Source of the DNA: Diplonema papillatum | Lineage: Eukaryota > Euglenozoa > Diplonemea > Diplonemida > Diplonemidae | Assembly: GCA_030068145.1 (NCBI GenBank) | Contig: JAPJBO010000363.1 | Location: 124,001-188,000, forward strand | Length of the DNA: 64,000 nucleotides | Direction: 5' to 3' | In this document: piece after piece, positions 19,726 through 30,949 of the stretch | Layout: every line of letters starts with the position of its first letter | Position numbering within the stretch: position 1 is the stretch's first letter | The notes under the pieces: generated by a model | Database searches by the model: none | What the model was told of the DNA's origin: nothing | The model's input: only the letters and a program-made list of their open reading frames with translations | Translations under genes and position numbers: made by a program

Positions 19726-19959
19726 CTACCCCGGCGAAAGAATCGACACAGGGCGGGAATATATTGAGTCATGTAACTATGCAGAACACTGCCTCGCACG
19801 CAGGTTCGCAAGCATCAACTCTCAAAAAAACAAGCGAAATGTACATAAACAAGAAGTGAGTGCAAGGCTCCGTAAGGAACGACAGGGGTCGGACAGGGGT
19901 CATATTTTTCAGGAGGGCGGGTGTAGGGTTGCGGACGACACCCTCTACGACCGAGCCCC

Positions 19960-21144
19960 CCTCCGGGAGGGCCACCAAGGCTGCCGAATCCGCGGCGAAG
20001 AAAGCTTGCTCGTACTCCGTCCCTCAGCCCAATCTTCGGAGCATCGAACAGAAGCACGTACCGTATATTCGGTGTCGCCAACGACCAGGGCAGCCGCCGC
20101 CCGCTGGTGTTCCGCCCCGGTGCCTGCGGCCATCGTGACCGTGGAGGACGGTATTCGATGCAAGTCACAACCCGCGTCCGCAATCGATGTATTGGGCGCC
20201 CGAGTGGGACGCGGACAAGAACAGCGGACGCAGGAGATGCTGTTTGTCAGCCAACGTGCGGGCGACGCCCCACGACCGCGTCCCCCTCCGAGCGGGTCAT
20301 TAAAGACCGCCGAATCAGCGGCGAAGAAAGCTTGCTGCGTGCTCCATCCCCTAGGCATAATCTTCGGGAATGTCGAACACAAAATGACTCCGCACGGTCG
20401 CAACTGCATCTACCAACCATCCTGACCGCTCAGGACGGCAACACCTTCGATGCAAGTCATCAGAGGAAAGCCGCGTCCGCAATCGATGGAATGGACGCCC
20501 GAGTGGGACGTGGACAAGAACAGCGGAGGCAGGAGATGCTGTTTGTCAGCCACGACGCCCCACGACCGCGTCCCCGGCCATCAAAGACCGCCGAATCCGC
20601 GGCAAAGAAAGCCTGCTGCGTAATCTGTCCCCCAGGCATAATCTTCGGGAACGTCGAGACCCCGCACGGTCGCAACTGCACTACCGGCCATCATGACCGC
20701 TCAGGACGGACACCTTCGATGCAAGTCATCAGAGGAAAGCCGCGTCCGCAATCGATGGAATGGAGCCCGAGTGGGACGCGGACAAGAACACCGGGGGCAG
20801 GAGATGCTGTTTGTCAGCCAACCTGCGAGCGACGCCGCGTCCCCCTCCGAGTGGACCATCAAAGACCGCCGAATCCGCGGCGAAGAAGCCAGCTGGTACC
20901 AGGTCCCCCAGGCAAAATCTGCGGAGCGTCAGATCCCGCAGAAGCACGGCGCTGTGCCGGCGGTGGGAAACGAAGGGCTGCCGGTGGTGTACGTACGTGG
21001 CCCGAAACGAGCACGGCGCGTACCGAAGTGGTGTATCGTATTTTAGGCGTCGCCAACGACCAGTGCTCCGCCGGGCGGCTGTGGCAGCCGTCGCCCGCTG
21101 GTGTTCTCGCTCCGGTGCAGGACGGCAACATTCGATGCAAGCCA
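19960..21144 (-). pseudogene. Four degenerate tandem copies of adenylate cyclase exon 3
   Basis: The minus-strand motif TTCGCCGCGGATTCGGC, which encodes FAADSA in intact exon 3 (near 21300), recurs near 19990, 20315, 20594 and 20873. Each copy is followed by sequence like the exon end (ADKQHL, SIPSIADAAFL). Spacings are about 327, 279, 279 and 426 bp. Frameshifts, stops and a variable Gly/Arg-rich insert break the copies. On the plus strand the array leaves a long open frame, which is an antisense artefact. The copies lie directly 3' of the real exon. Confidence 0.65.
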
Positions 21145-24100
21145 TCAGAGGAAAGCCGCGTCCGCAATCGATGGAATGGAGCCCGAGAGAGACGCGGACA
21201 AGAACAACGGAGGCACGAGATGCTGTTTGTCAGCCAACCTGCGAGCGACGCCCGCCACGACCGCGTCCCCCTCTGCGCGGGCCATCAAGAGCGCCGAATC
21301 CGCGGCGAAGAAAGCCTTCTCGTACTCAGTTCCCCAGGCCCAATCTTCGGGGACGTCGAACACGAATCGATCCCGCAGGAGCAAGGTCCTGACCTCATAA
21401 AACACGACCCCCTCCCTCTCGTCGACGGGCCGCAGCAGCCCTTCGTACCGCCGGTCGTGCGCCAGCGTCAGGTGTCCGGGAAGCGACGCGGCAAGGCACC
21501 CGATTCCTGTCGTTTTTTTTTTAGAGTTAAAGTTCGCTTGAAATTTCGGGGTTTTAGGGTCTCCGTGTGACCGTTCATGAATGGATTCTCTTTGAGCAAG
21601 AAAGGACTATGTGGTTACGGGTTGTATATTTAGTGCACGCTTTCGTTATGGGTTATGGCTAGCCATGTCCGGGACTGTTTGTGACCGACACCAAGTACAT
21701 TTTTCGTGGAGAAATGTTGGGGACGGGACGGTTTCCCTCGTACCTCTCCCCCTGACTACTAGGACTAATTACGACTACGAACTGGGGGCAGCAGGACACC
21801 TTGTCCAGGTAGCGTCACCTCCCCGATGCGAGCTGATTGCCGGTTGGATGCGGGCAACTGCACCTTTGTACCACCGACATTCTCTGGGTGCTTCCAGGTT
21901 AGGCGCAATCGGGGGTTTGAAACATGATAATTAACCCCTTACCGACCAGCGACCTCCACCGGGGTCGTTAAATAGCCCATTTCTCAGATATGCCGGAATG
22001 TTGGGATAGGTGTTCGAAAACAGCTTTCAAGGGCGGGAATGAAAAGACATGTATAGCGTATCTCTTTATTCCCGCCCTTGAACCTCGGAAATCCCGCTCC
22101 CCCCTCGAGCAGTCGACAAGGTGCCAACCTGACATGACCAGGATTTAGACCCAAACCCCGGAAATCCCGCTCCCCCCTCGAGCAGTCGACAAGGTGCCAA
22201 CCTGACATGACCAGGATTTAGACCCAAACCCCGGAAATCCCGCTCCCCCCTCGAGCAGTCGACAAGGTGCCAACCTGACATGACCAGGATTTAGACCCAA
22301 ACCCCGGAAATCCCGCTCCCCCCTCGAGCAGTCGACAAGGTGCCAACCTGACATGACCAGGATTTAGACCCAAACCCCGGAAATCCCGCTCCCCCCTCGA
22401 GCAGTCGACAAGGTGCCAACCTGACATGACCAGGATTTAGACCCAAACCCCGGAAATCCCGCTCCCCCCTCGAGCAGTCGACAAGGTGCCAACCTGACAT
22501 GACCAGGATTTAGACCCAAACCCCGGAAGTCCCGCTCCCCCCTCGAGCAGTCGACAAGGTGCCAACCTGACATGACCAGGATTTAGACCCAAACTCCCGG
22601 AAGAAAGTCGAGGGCGCCCGGTCGGTATTGGGTTAATACCAAAAGCCCGCACGCACGCGGCGTTGACTGTGGCTGGTCTTTGCAAGTGCTACTTTGATCA
22701 AACTCACACGAAGCTGAAACCACGAACCCTATTCCGACGGGGCACCTCCAGATTAATTCTGGGTTTTCTGTGATGGGGTACTGCGAATAGAGCGATTCAG
22801 AATCCCAACTCCGACCAAGCACCTACAGGTTGATTTCCCTCACTTCCCACTTTGTTTACTGTTCAATTTCGTGGGTTGCCTCCACTCGTTTCGGCGTTCT
22901 GGGGTTGGGATTCCACGATTTTCGAAGCACATGTCCTCCAATGCCGCCCGTCGGAAGAATCGACATGCCCACATTCTCACAATATTCTTCAAACTTCAAT
23001 CTCATCGATGTGGACACTGGATTGATCCCAAAAGCAAACCTGAGTTTCGAAGCGCCGAGACGGCTGCCTCTGCGACGTGGACGGAGGATCCCATGGTGAT
23101 GACGTAGGCCTGCGTGCGAGCCATGATGCTGCCGAAATCAGTGGGTCCCGTGACGACTGCGATGCCGTGCATGTCTTTCCACTGAGTGCTCCGCAGGTAC
23201 TCGGTCAGCATCGTGAGGCACCTGACGGCGCTGAGAAGATGCGCTGAGCAGGGCTTCGAAGCGTTCCAAGCCCCAAGGATGCCGCTGCCGGACGCCGACG
23301 CGAGAACGCCGCCGGTCCTGTGAATGTAATCAGCCGACAGCAACAGGACAGTGCTCAAAGAGTCGACCGAAGCTGGGCCAAATGATCGCAACAGGCACAC
23401 AGTCGCTGACCCACTACGCATGTGCGTCGAGACGACGGTCGAGTCGTCGATTGTAATGGATAATGGTTCCGACGGCAAGGTATGCTGATTCCCGAGTTCT
23501 AGCTCGGTTGTGGGTTCAGCCGGACGATCGAGGATGAAGCGGCGAGCAGCGAGGGACATCGGGAGAAGGAAGTAGATGTTGAACGGCTCGGCGCAGCCTT
23601 TGACGGCGTGCTTCCCCTGCGACATGATCAACGGCAAATCCGCACTCCACGCGTCGAGGGCCCGGTCGACAACTTCCGACGTGGCCGCTATGAACCCGCC
23701 GACTGCCAAATGCTCGACTCTCGCCGCGACGTTGACGGTGGGTCCGAAGTAGTCGGTCCTGTTCGGAAGGGGAGGGTTTGCTCGTATTGTCTGACGACAA
23801 CTGCCAAGAAGGTTGAAGTATGGGTAAAGATAAAGTGGGTGTCACCTGAGGGGGTAATATCAGGTGACAAAGCCGTTAAACACTGGGAACGTTTAAGTAC
23901 ACGGACCACACGGATCAGCATGCAGTGCCGCTAAGCAGCGGCTACCTTTTATACATGCGAGTCTTTTATTCCCTGAACATTTAGACTTTTTTTTGAAAGT
24001 ATCACCCAGTCCCCGCCCACTGGATCAACTAGCCAGAACCCCCCCACAGTAACAACTCACCTGCCGAATGCACCGGTCCCGAAAATGGATGATGCTCAAG

Positions 24101-27056
24101 CGATCCACCCATAGTTGGCCGCGTACTGGTATCACAAAGCCAGGCGTGCGTTGGAGTGCATGGTCCACGCCGCGAAGTCGTTGGCGTGAGCCTCGATGGA
24201 GCGTGGATGAGAGCAGATCTTGGTTGTAGTAGCGAATATTCAATGGAGAACATTGAACAACCGGTAGTTGCTTGCCCCAGACACCGGAGAGTGCAGCTAG
24301 AGTGATGTGGTTGCAGATCAACCCCGGTTTCCCGAGTCAACCTGGCCTGGCCTGCATGTGTCGAACGTGTGCTTCCACTGCTGGAGATGTGCAGAAGCTG
24401 CCAGAGGCAGCCAGAATGAGGCTGAAAATGGTCCCCTCTACGTCTTGAGGGGCAAGCGGGCCCTAGAACGGGCCAATATGCACGGAAACGGCATGAAAGA
24501 CCCGCAACGCTGCCGAGGAGGCCCCAAGCCCCCACAACTGCGGGGTGTGTTTAGAGAACCAAACAGCTGGGAGTAAGACTAACAAGCGACAATAGGCAAG
24601 AAACCCTCACGCAATCACGCAATGACCATCCAGGCCCCTCCCCGACCACCCTCACACCATCCAGAAAATGAACCAAACAGCTGGGAGTAAGACTAACAAG
24701 CGACAATTAGGCAAGAAACCCTCACGCAATCACGCAATAGCCATCCAGGCCCCCGACCACTCCCCACTCTCACACCACCCAGAAAATGAGAGTGCTGGCC
24801 ACCTTGTTGGACGAGCCCCGGGACTGTCGAGAAAGTTTGCGCCTATTGTGATGAAGTGGTTGACTAGGCCCCCACGAAGCCGTATACACAACACGGCTAC
24901 AACACGGTTACAACACGGCTACAACACGGCTACAACACGAGGATGCGGCTCTGCTTAGGTGTGCACTCAGCCATCATCCGGCCATTGGCTGCTAAGCACC
25001 CGACCGGTCGATTTGCCACTTTTGTGGCCCTCTATTCGCCGGGCGGTGCTGTCAGCACTTGTTCCGCGTCGCTTCAAGTACATGATGCTGGCGGTTGGGG
25101 GATCGGCGACCGTGACTCAATTTAGGTGCGGTCAACAGGGTCGCCACGTGAAGGCCCCCCCCCATGACACCCGGGTTCATTCGAAAGAAAAAGAAGGAAA
25201 TGCGTGGTTTAAAAAAGAGCAAGGAGTGCGCAGGTTCGTTGAAAATCGTACACCGCGAGAGTAGGAGAAAGTAGAAAGGGAAACTAGAGGTTTCGTTGAC
25301 CGCACTACCCAGAGCCCAAAATCCTGGACGTGGTTTCAGGTGGCAAACTTGGCAAATGATCATGATCAGAAGGTCCTACGTGGGCGGTTCAGTTTCCTCA
25401 CACATTGCGTGTGGCTAAAGAAAAAAAACAGAAGACAAAAATACTCGAGGGACTGCCTTGTGCTCATTTCGAAGGAGGCTAAAGGGAGAAAACAATACAA
25501 CTACAAAGCGGGTCTTTTTTAGAGTTATAGTTCGCTTGAGAATCCGGGATTTTAGAGTCTCCGGGTGACTTACGTCGAATGGGTTCTTTTAAAGAATTAA
25601 AATTTTTGTTGAACGCTTACGCCCGCCACTAAACCCAGATTTACCTGTGTTTCGTGTGGGCTACAGCACATTTACCTCCTTTGATCAATCGCAACTGGCA
25701 GTCTCCTCAAGCATTTCCTACAAAGCGGGTGCTTATACAAAAAAAAAAAAAAAGAGTGGAGCACCTGTTCGTCAACGGATTTTTGTGAGTCTGCGCGGGC
25801 CCGCAGTGGGCCCCGATCCGAACGCGGAGCCCGTTCCACACGCAGCATTCGTCGACGAGGTCCATGGTGTCCATCTCCGCCGTTTCGTCGCCTTCTGGGA
25901 CCAGCACGTCTATCGGCCAGCACGAGTCGCACAGCTCTTCTTGCGCCGTGAGGGCGAAAGCGACCGCGTGTTCTGACTTCTCGAAGGCTATCATGAATGC
26001 ATCGCCTATCGTCTTCACCTCGTATCCACCATATGCATAGCAAGCCGAACGTATCACTTCATCATGGACCACCAGAGCGGCGGCCATCGAATCAGGATAG
26101 AGCTCCCACAAGCGAGTAGAAGACTGGATGTCGGTGAAGACTAGCGTCACGTCTCCACTGCCAGGCGGTTCTGTTTCAAGCATGCGCACCATCGCTAAGT
26201 TCTTCTCGACGGTGCTGAGCCGCGCCGCGGTTTGGATTTGCTGGACCAGCGACTCGGGGAGGTACCGTTTGTACTTCCGCAGGTTGTCGAGGAGAGAGGT
26301 GAACGACCGCTGCAGGCCTTCGGCGTGCTTGCTGTCGACGAGGTGCTCTGCCTCGTTCAGATCGAACCGCGACAGCGCTTCCGTGACTTCGTGCACGAAC
26401 TCGACGATCGTCCGCACTTTTTCTTTCTCGCCCTCCAGCTGCCACGCGAGTCGCCGGGAGCTCAAAAATCCGATAACCAGCACCCCCGCAGCCTCGCCGG
26501 CTTCGACTACTAGCTGCTTGACGGGGCGGCACGGGAGTCTATCGCAAGAAGTGACGGCATCTCTCCGCTGTTCCTGGCTTAGCAGCCCGGGCGCGTCGGT
26601 GAGGCCGAAGCTGAACGTCAGCTCGAAAAACACGACGGCGGTCCACATCAGGCTGACCACCAGCACGTGCTCGGGCCGCACCTTCGTCTTGCAAATGACG
26701 AGGACGTCGGAGAGGACGAGCAGCAGCGGCCACGACCGCGCGGCGGAGTGGGAAACGGCGGCCAAGTCGAACACCAGCACGGCGGCGACGTACAGCACCA
26801 TGACGGTGTGGATGACGGCGGGGGGCATCTGCTTCGTGGACAAGAGGTAGACAAGCGTCGTTCCGCTGCCGGCGCCGACGAAGACGAACCCGACGCCGGT
26901 CATCAGCGTCGCGTCCACGAGCAGGAGGCAAAGCAGCATCGCGCAGGCGCCGCACGTGGCTGCCAGCATCACCAGCTTCCGGGTGTACTGCAGCTCCGAG
27001 TCGTACGGGGTTAAGAACAGCCGCAGCAGCCGGTTCCAGCAGAGCCGGGTGAGCAT
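21145..27056 (-). CDS. Membrane-bound class III adenylate cyclase, three exons
   Basis: Exons are 27056-25765, 23758-23040 and 21506-21145 (phases 2, 1, end), giving 790 aa. Six hydrophobic segments lie between residues 28 and 200, then a linker with KYKRYLPESL (261-270). The catalytic domain has both metal aspartates (D309 in FTDI, D352 in KTIGD), the adenine-specifying pair K348 and D433 (TDYFG), and N440/R444 (NVAAR). All key residues for an active adenylate cyclase are present, so it should make cAMP from ATP at a membrane. A second cyclase-like half follows (STVVSTHMRSGS to VHVAEAAVSALRN) without metal ligands, then a C-terminal RRYEGLLRPVDE...EDWAWGTEYE segment. This layout resembles euglenozoan cyclases known to me. 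Exon 3 could splice onward to an unseen exon. Confidence 0.85.
21519..21720 (+). repeat. R1 repeat at the 3' end of cyclase intron 2
   Basis: TTAGAGTTAAAGTTCGCTTG starts at 21521 and continues through GGGTTTTAGGGTCTCC to TGTTTGTGACCGACACC. Read with the gene, the R1 end CTCTAAA lies 13 bases before the exon 3 acceptor at 21507/21506. It closely matches 55403-55600. Confidence 0.8.
22078..22600. repeat. 73-bp satellite, about seven copies, in cyclase intron 2
   Basis: The unit contains CCCCGGAAATCCCGCTCCCC, CCTCGAGCAGTCGACAAGG and TGACATGACCAGGATTTAG. The copies are almost identical (one AAATCC to AAGTCC change near 22530), which suggests recent expansion. Each unit has an internal CTCGAGCAGTCGA inverted motif. 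An open frame through it exists only because 73 is not a multiple of three, so frames rotate. Confidence 0.95.
23815..23945 (+). repeat. F3 repeat near the 3' end of cyclase intron 1
   Basis: Landmarks are GTAAAGATAAAGTGGGTGTC, ACCTGAGGGGGTAAT, AAGTACACGGACCACACGGA and AGCATGCA with AAGCAGCGGCTACC. Other F3 pieces are at 6865-6955, 27228-27300, 48045-48090, 57918-57980, 58376-58470 and 63240-63370. Here it ends about 57 bases from the exon 2 acceptor. Confidence 0.75.
24557..24785. repeat. About 112-bp direct duplication
   Basis: AACCAAACAGCTGGGAGTAA followed by CCCTCACGCAATCACGCAAT occurs at 24557 and again at 24668, with matching CACACCAYCCAGAAAATGA ends. It is inside cyclase intron 1 and non-coding. 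A 12-bp tandem repeat (ACACGGCTACAA, four copies) follows at 24889-24940. Confidence 0.85.
25432..25735 (+). repeat. F5 repeat with a nested R1 at the 5' end of cyclase intron 1
   Basis: F5 begins at ATACTCGAGGGACTGCCTTG and ends at TTCCTACAAAGCGGGTGC, 30 bases from the donor at 25764. It is split at 25517/25606 by an R1 insertion (AGAGTTATAGTTCGCTTGAG to GGGTTCTTTTAAAG). Unsplit F5 copies read straight through this point (CTCTTTTTTGTTGAACGC at 36584), so R1 inserted into an existing F5. Confidence 0.8.
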
Positions 27057-27393
27057 TTTGCCTTCCGTGCGCTGCCAGCCCACAGGGGGCGCTCCCGCGG
27101 AGCCGGTCTTGTTTCCCCCCTTTCTTTTTCGAGGAGCGGTTTGTGTAAAGACGGTCAGACCCTGTCGGTCTTAACCCCTGAAGAAATCGTTTAGAAATAG
27201 GTTATGGGAAGAGCGTTGAAGGATCGTTAAAGATAATACAGTGGTGTCACCTGAGGGGGGTAATCTCAGGACCGCCCACGAGATAGCCAATTGTACTTGG
27301 CACAAGCTTTCGAGGTGCAAAACGAGCAACATTGCACGGGGGAGGTGGTGTCAATCATCTGTACCTTTCACAGCATCACTGAGGGGGCGAATC

Positions 27394-27815
27394 AACACCA
27401 GCACGGCGGCAACGTACCATGACGGTGTGGATGACGGCTGGGCGCGTCTGCTTCGTGGCCAGGAGGTAGACAAGCGTCGTTCCGCTGCCGGCGCCGACGA
27501 AGACGAAACCGACGCCGGTCATCAGCGTCGCGTCCACGAGCGGGAGGCAAAGCAGCATCGCGCAGGCGCCGCACGTGGCGGCCAGCATCACCAGCTTCCG
27601 GGTGTACTGCAGCTCCGAGTCGTACGGGCTTAAGAACAGCCGCAGCAGCCGGTTCCAGCAGAGCCGGGTGAGCATTTTGCCTTCCGTGCGCTGCCAGCCC
27701 ACAGGGGGCGCTCCCGCGGAGCCGGTCTTGCTTCCCCCCTTTTTTTTCGAGGAGCGGTTTGTGTAAAGACGGTCAGGCCCTGTCGGTCTGAACCCCTGAA
27801 GAAAATCGTTTAGCG
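27394..27815 (-). pseudogene. Duplicated 5' part of cyclase exon 1
   Basis: This is a near-identical copy of 26771-27195, covering about 160 bases upstream of the ATG and the first 90 or so codons (MLTRLCWNRLLRLFL through the second membrane segment). A few substitutions are present (F to S in place of F to T after LRLFL, LSTKQM to LATKQT). It stops after HTVMV and runs into unrelated sequence. The spacer between the copies holds an F3 piece. It cannot make a cyclase alone. It could be an alternative promoter or leader region, or a dead duplicate. Confidence 0.85.
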
Positions 27816-28996
27816 TTCATTATGGTGTAGAGGTTCGGTGTTTCGGGGTTTCCGGTTGACTGAGGCTGGGAGTCGGGTAGTGCGAGGCATATTGCACACT
27901 TTAACTACGGCTAGCCGTTTAGAATTAGGATACGTTGTTGGTCAAGAAAGCTCAGTCCTGTGGAGCCTCGCCCTAAGCTTAGTTTTCCGCGATACAACGC
28001 AGTCGCACAAGCATTCCTCTTGCGCTGGTACTGTCAGTTACGAAGACGTGTTTTTGCTTCCCTCTTGCTTGTCAGTCTCGTCGGACAGTACGCCGAGCAG
28101 AAACTCCCTCGTCTAGCTGACTCAGTACTCCTGCCCACCCTGGAGGGTGCGAGCTGAACACAACCGAGAATAGCCGCAAAGTCGCTCACAGAAAGAATCG
28201 CAGAATCGAAGAACCGGAAAGATCAGGAATCCGTGTAGGGGCAGTCAATCAACAACTGATGGGATGGGAAGAGGGAGCAGAAACGTGCAAAGGGGGACAA
28301 AGGGCGCTCAGGTTCCCTCTCTGTCTCAGCCTCACAGCAGGTCGGCAGAAAGAGGATACGTATTCTCTCGGCGCGTCGTCGTCGTCGTGCTGCAGCAGCA
28401 ACATGAACGACGCGGGGGGGTAGTGACAAGGGCGGGTGTGGAATACACAAAGCGGGAAAAGGGAAATACATGGATCTAGCAAGATAGAAAGGGGGTTCTA
28501 CTATAAAACGCAAGCAGCGTGTACGTGGTCGCCTTTACTCGTGCTTAGGTCGGGGCCGCCAAGCCCTGGCGACTGCGTCACACCGCACCGTGCCCAAAAT
28601 CCAAAACCCTCTTCGCCGTGAAAAAACACTGTTTAAAGCCAAAACGAAATGCGCTGGATAGGGGTGCCACGGCTTTCCCTAAGAAGCGGGGGTTGCTCGC
28701 TGGAGAGCCAAATTTGAGCTTCAAACTTAACACAACCTCTAGACTCGGAAATATTCATGCGGCGGCAGGCTTCCGAGGTTTCGGAAGCCTGCCACCACAT
28801 TATCAAGCCCTGGTACACATTTTACTTTCTAAATCCGTGCTGCTCTGCGCAAAGCGAAGCTCAACAGAAGAAATGCGTAGGTTTCGTTTTTTTTTTTTTT
28901 TTTTAGTTGCTCGTTGTCGATGACACTTATGTCGAGGTGTGCAGTAAAGCCGCCCACCTCGAAACGTTGCTGCTGGCTAGGCGTTGTTGCGCGATA
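27816..28996. other. Spacer, no gene supported
   Basis: This has a TTTAGCGTTCATTATGGTG motif (related to 29906 and 34990-35030), a CGT trinucleotide run near 28374, and a T run at 28887-28904. No protein-like frame is seen. Confidence 0.4.
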
Positions 28997-29176
28997 TGAG
29001 CCGGTCCGTCCCTATCTCTTGAAACTGCATCGAAGTGCCTGCCGCTGTTTATCACAGTGAATCACGGTCCACCACGGTTCATCAGGTCCATCTCTAGTCC
29101 CTAGAGCTGCATCGAATTGCCCGGTGCTGTATTCTTCGGTCTATCACGGTCTATCAAGAGGGGACGGACCGGCTCA
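28997..29176. mobile_element. 180-bp MITE with 5-bp target duplication, copy 1
   Basis: The ends TGAGCCGGTCCGTCCCTATC and its near reverse complement form TIRs of about 25 bp, closing with GACCGGCTCA. The element is flanked by direct CGATA repeats at 28992-28996 and 29177-29181. The interior has a second level of symmetry (CATCTCTAGTCCCTAGAG; TATCACGGTCTATCA). A 178-bp copy is at 37745-37922. Confidence 0.9.
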
Positions 29177-30949
29177 CGATATGTCCTTAGAACGACTCAC
29201 GCTCTGTGTCAGGATCGACTTCAAACGAGACCTGTGGTGTGCGTTGGAGGGGTGCTTGAATTCGGCCAGTTGCCATCGAGAATATTCGCGTAGCTGCTTT
29301 TACTCCGAATGGAAGGGAGGAACAATAGGAATAGAGGGGGAAATACAATACAACCAATCTGAATTCTTCTTCGCGTACACCCCGTTTGTTGTTTTGTGTT
29401 TCCGACGATCCCGTGGGACGTACCGATTGGTGTCTTTCGACCTTTTGTTTGTTTTGTGAGGTTCAGCAGACTTTTTTCACTCAGTACTTGTATTCGTGTG
29501 TCTTGTCGTGAAGGGGTAGACCCGCATGAACCACCGCGCACGTTGACCCCACCTCGCATGTTCAGTAACTACAACAACACACAGACCATGCACGCGCACA
29601 TTTGTTGTAGGGTTGCCCAGGGGAAACTCCATTGTAGGCTTGCTGCTATTTCAATGAGCAAAATCATGACTGCTTTGCAAAAAGGTTCAGCAGCGGTCGG
29701 ATGAGGAAGAGAAAGGCAAACCATTTTCCCGGACGGGTCTGCCCAGACCACGCGCGGTACTTCCTGTCTGTGCAACGGTGTCGCGATCTTGATTGGCGTG
29801 GGCGCTTCAAACCTGGGTGCGGTTGGTGGTGCTTTGTCCTTTTGTCGCGAGGTGCCTGATCCTGACTAAGCAGACGTGGTGCTGAACCGCGCACTTTCCT
29901 CCTTTTTAGCGTTTATTGTGGTTTAGACCGGAGTACCCCTTGCAGCCTTGCAGTACTTCTGCTGGTGCGCAGGATTACTTCACCTACACGTATGGGTGCA
30001 ATATGGCACTTTGCGGGGATGCTGCGGGTACCGTGACGGTCCTCTGCATATCCATCCTCATATGCCAGTATTGGGCCCAATACTAGGGTGCATTGCACCA
30101 CGCAGCGTACGTTGCTCTGCAGCAGCAGATGCACGAGCTCGTGTAGAGGTTGCTGATGCCGGTATCCGGTGGTACCAGCATATAGCATACCTCTGTGCAT
30201 ACGTGGTGGTACAGTGTACACGTGCATGCATGCATACGTATACACGTAGTACCTAAGTATACAGCATGTAGCTACTACTCGTAGTGCACACGTGCTGCTG
30301 CTAGGTGGTGTATGCAGACAGCGTACTGGTCCTCAGGAGGTGGTCCAGGACCGGATATCCCCGATATCAGGGTCTGAGGTCCCAACCCCGGGGCCAGAAA
30401 CGCTTGTGTCATTGCAAACGCGGCAACGCGGCGAATGCTGGCCCCCCACGGTTGTGGTTGACAACCCGAGAACACCGCCGTTGGGCCGCATGCCAATGGT
30501 CCTCCAGCTAGGTTGGTAATACTTCCAGTACGGTTCACATGAACACCTGACGTCGTCTGATCCCAGCATCCGGCCAACTATGAACAGGTTCTTGACAACA
30601 GCATTGCTGCGGGGTGGGTTGCCCACTCAGTATTGGATGCCTATCTCCACGACAACCGTCTTGCTTTCAAGATGACCTCGGATCTGATGGGACACCTTGC
30701 CTCCTGCCGGCAGAACATTGAGACAAAGTGACATACCTCGACTCGGTCGTGACATCGAGGCTCGGTGACATATCTCGAGAGCGAGACAGTTCGTCGCTCG
30801 CCAGGCGTCTCTGTGTGCGAGTGGCGGTTTTGGTGGGCGGAAAAGGCAATTTGGTTAGTGCTAGGGATGCTTCGCAAGCATCGAGAAAAAAAATACTGCC
30901 CCGAGGCGGTTTAAAAAGTACGTGCGCTCGGCTAAGGCCAGCGCGTGGC
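29177..30949. other. Spacer with short palindromic tracts
   Basis: Alternating purine-pyrimidine palindromic sequence (ATGCATGCATACGTATACACG) lies at 30227-30246, and CCGGATATCCCCGATATCAGG at 30352. A CTTTTTAGCGTTTATTGTGG motif is at 29904. No gene is supported. Confidence 0.45.

Noticed and set aside
20107-21570. Long plus-strand open frame (487 codons)
   Set aside because: It is antisense to cyclase exon 3 and its degenerate copies. It stays open because the GC-rich minus-strand coding repeats rarely form stops on the other strand, and its translation is Arg-rich without domains.
22066-22685. Repeated frame ending GGAGFPGFGSKSWSCQ, possibly a repeat protein; also possible CRISPR array
   Set aside because: The 73-bp period is not a multiple of three, so frames rotate. 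The units are fully identical with no unique spacers, so it is a satellite.
9802-27702. Non-ATG starts giving slightly longer frames for the cyclase and other exons
   Set aside because: In-frame ATGs lie just inside (27056 for the cyclase) or the upstream residues belong to intron sequence before an AG acceptor, so the extensions were dropped.
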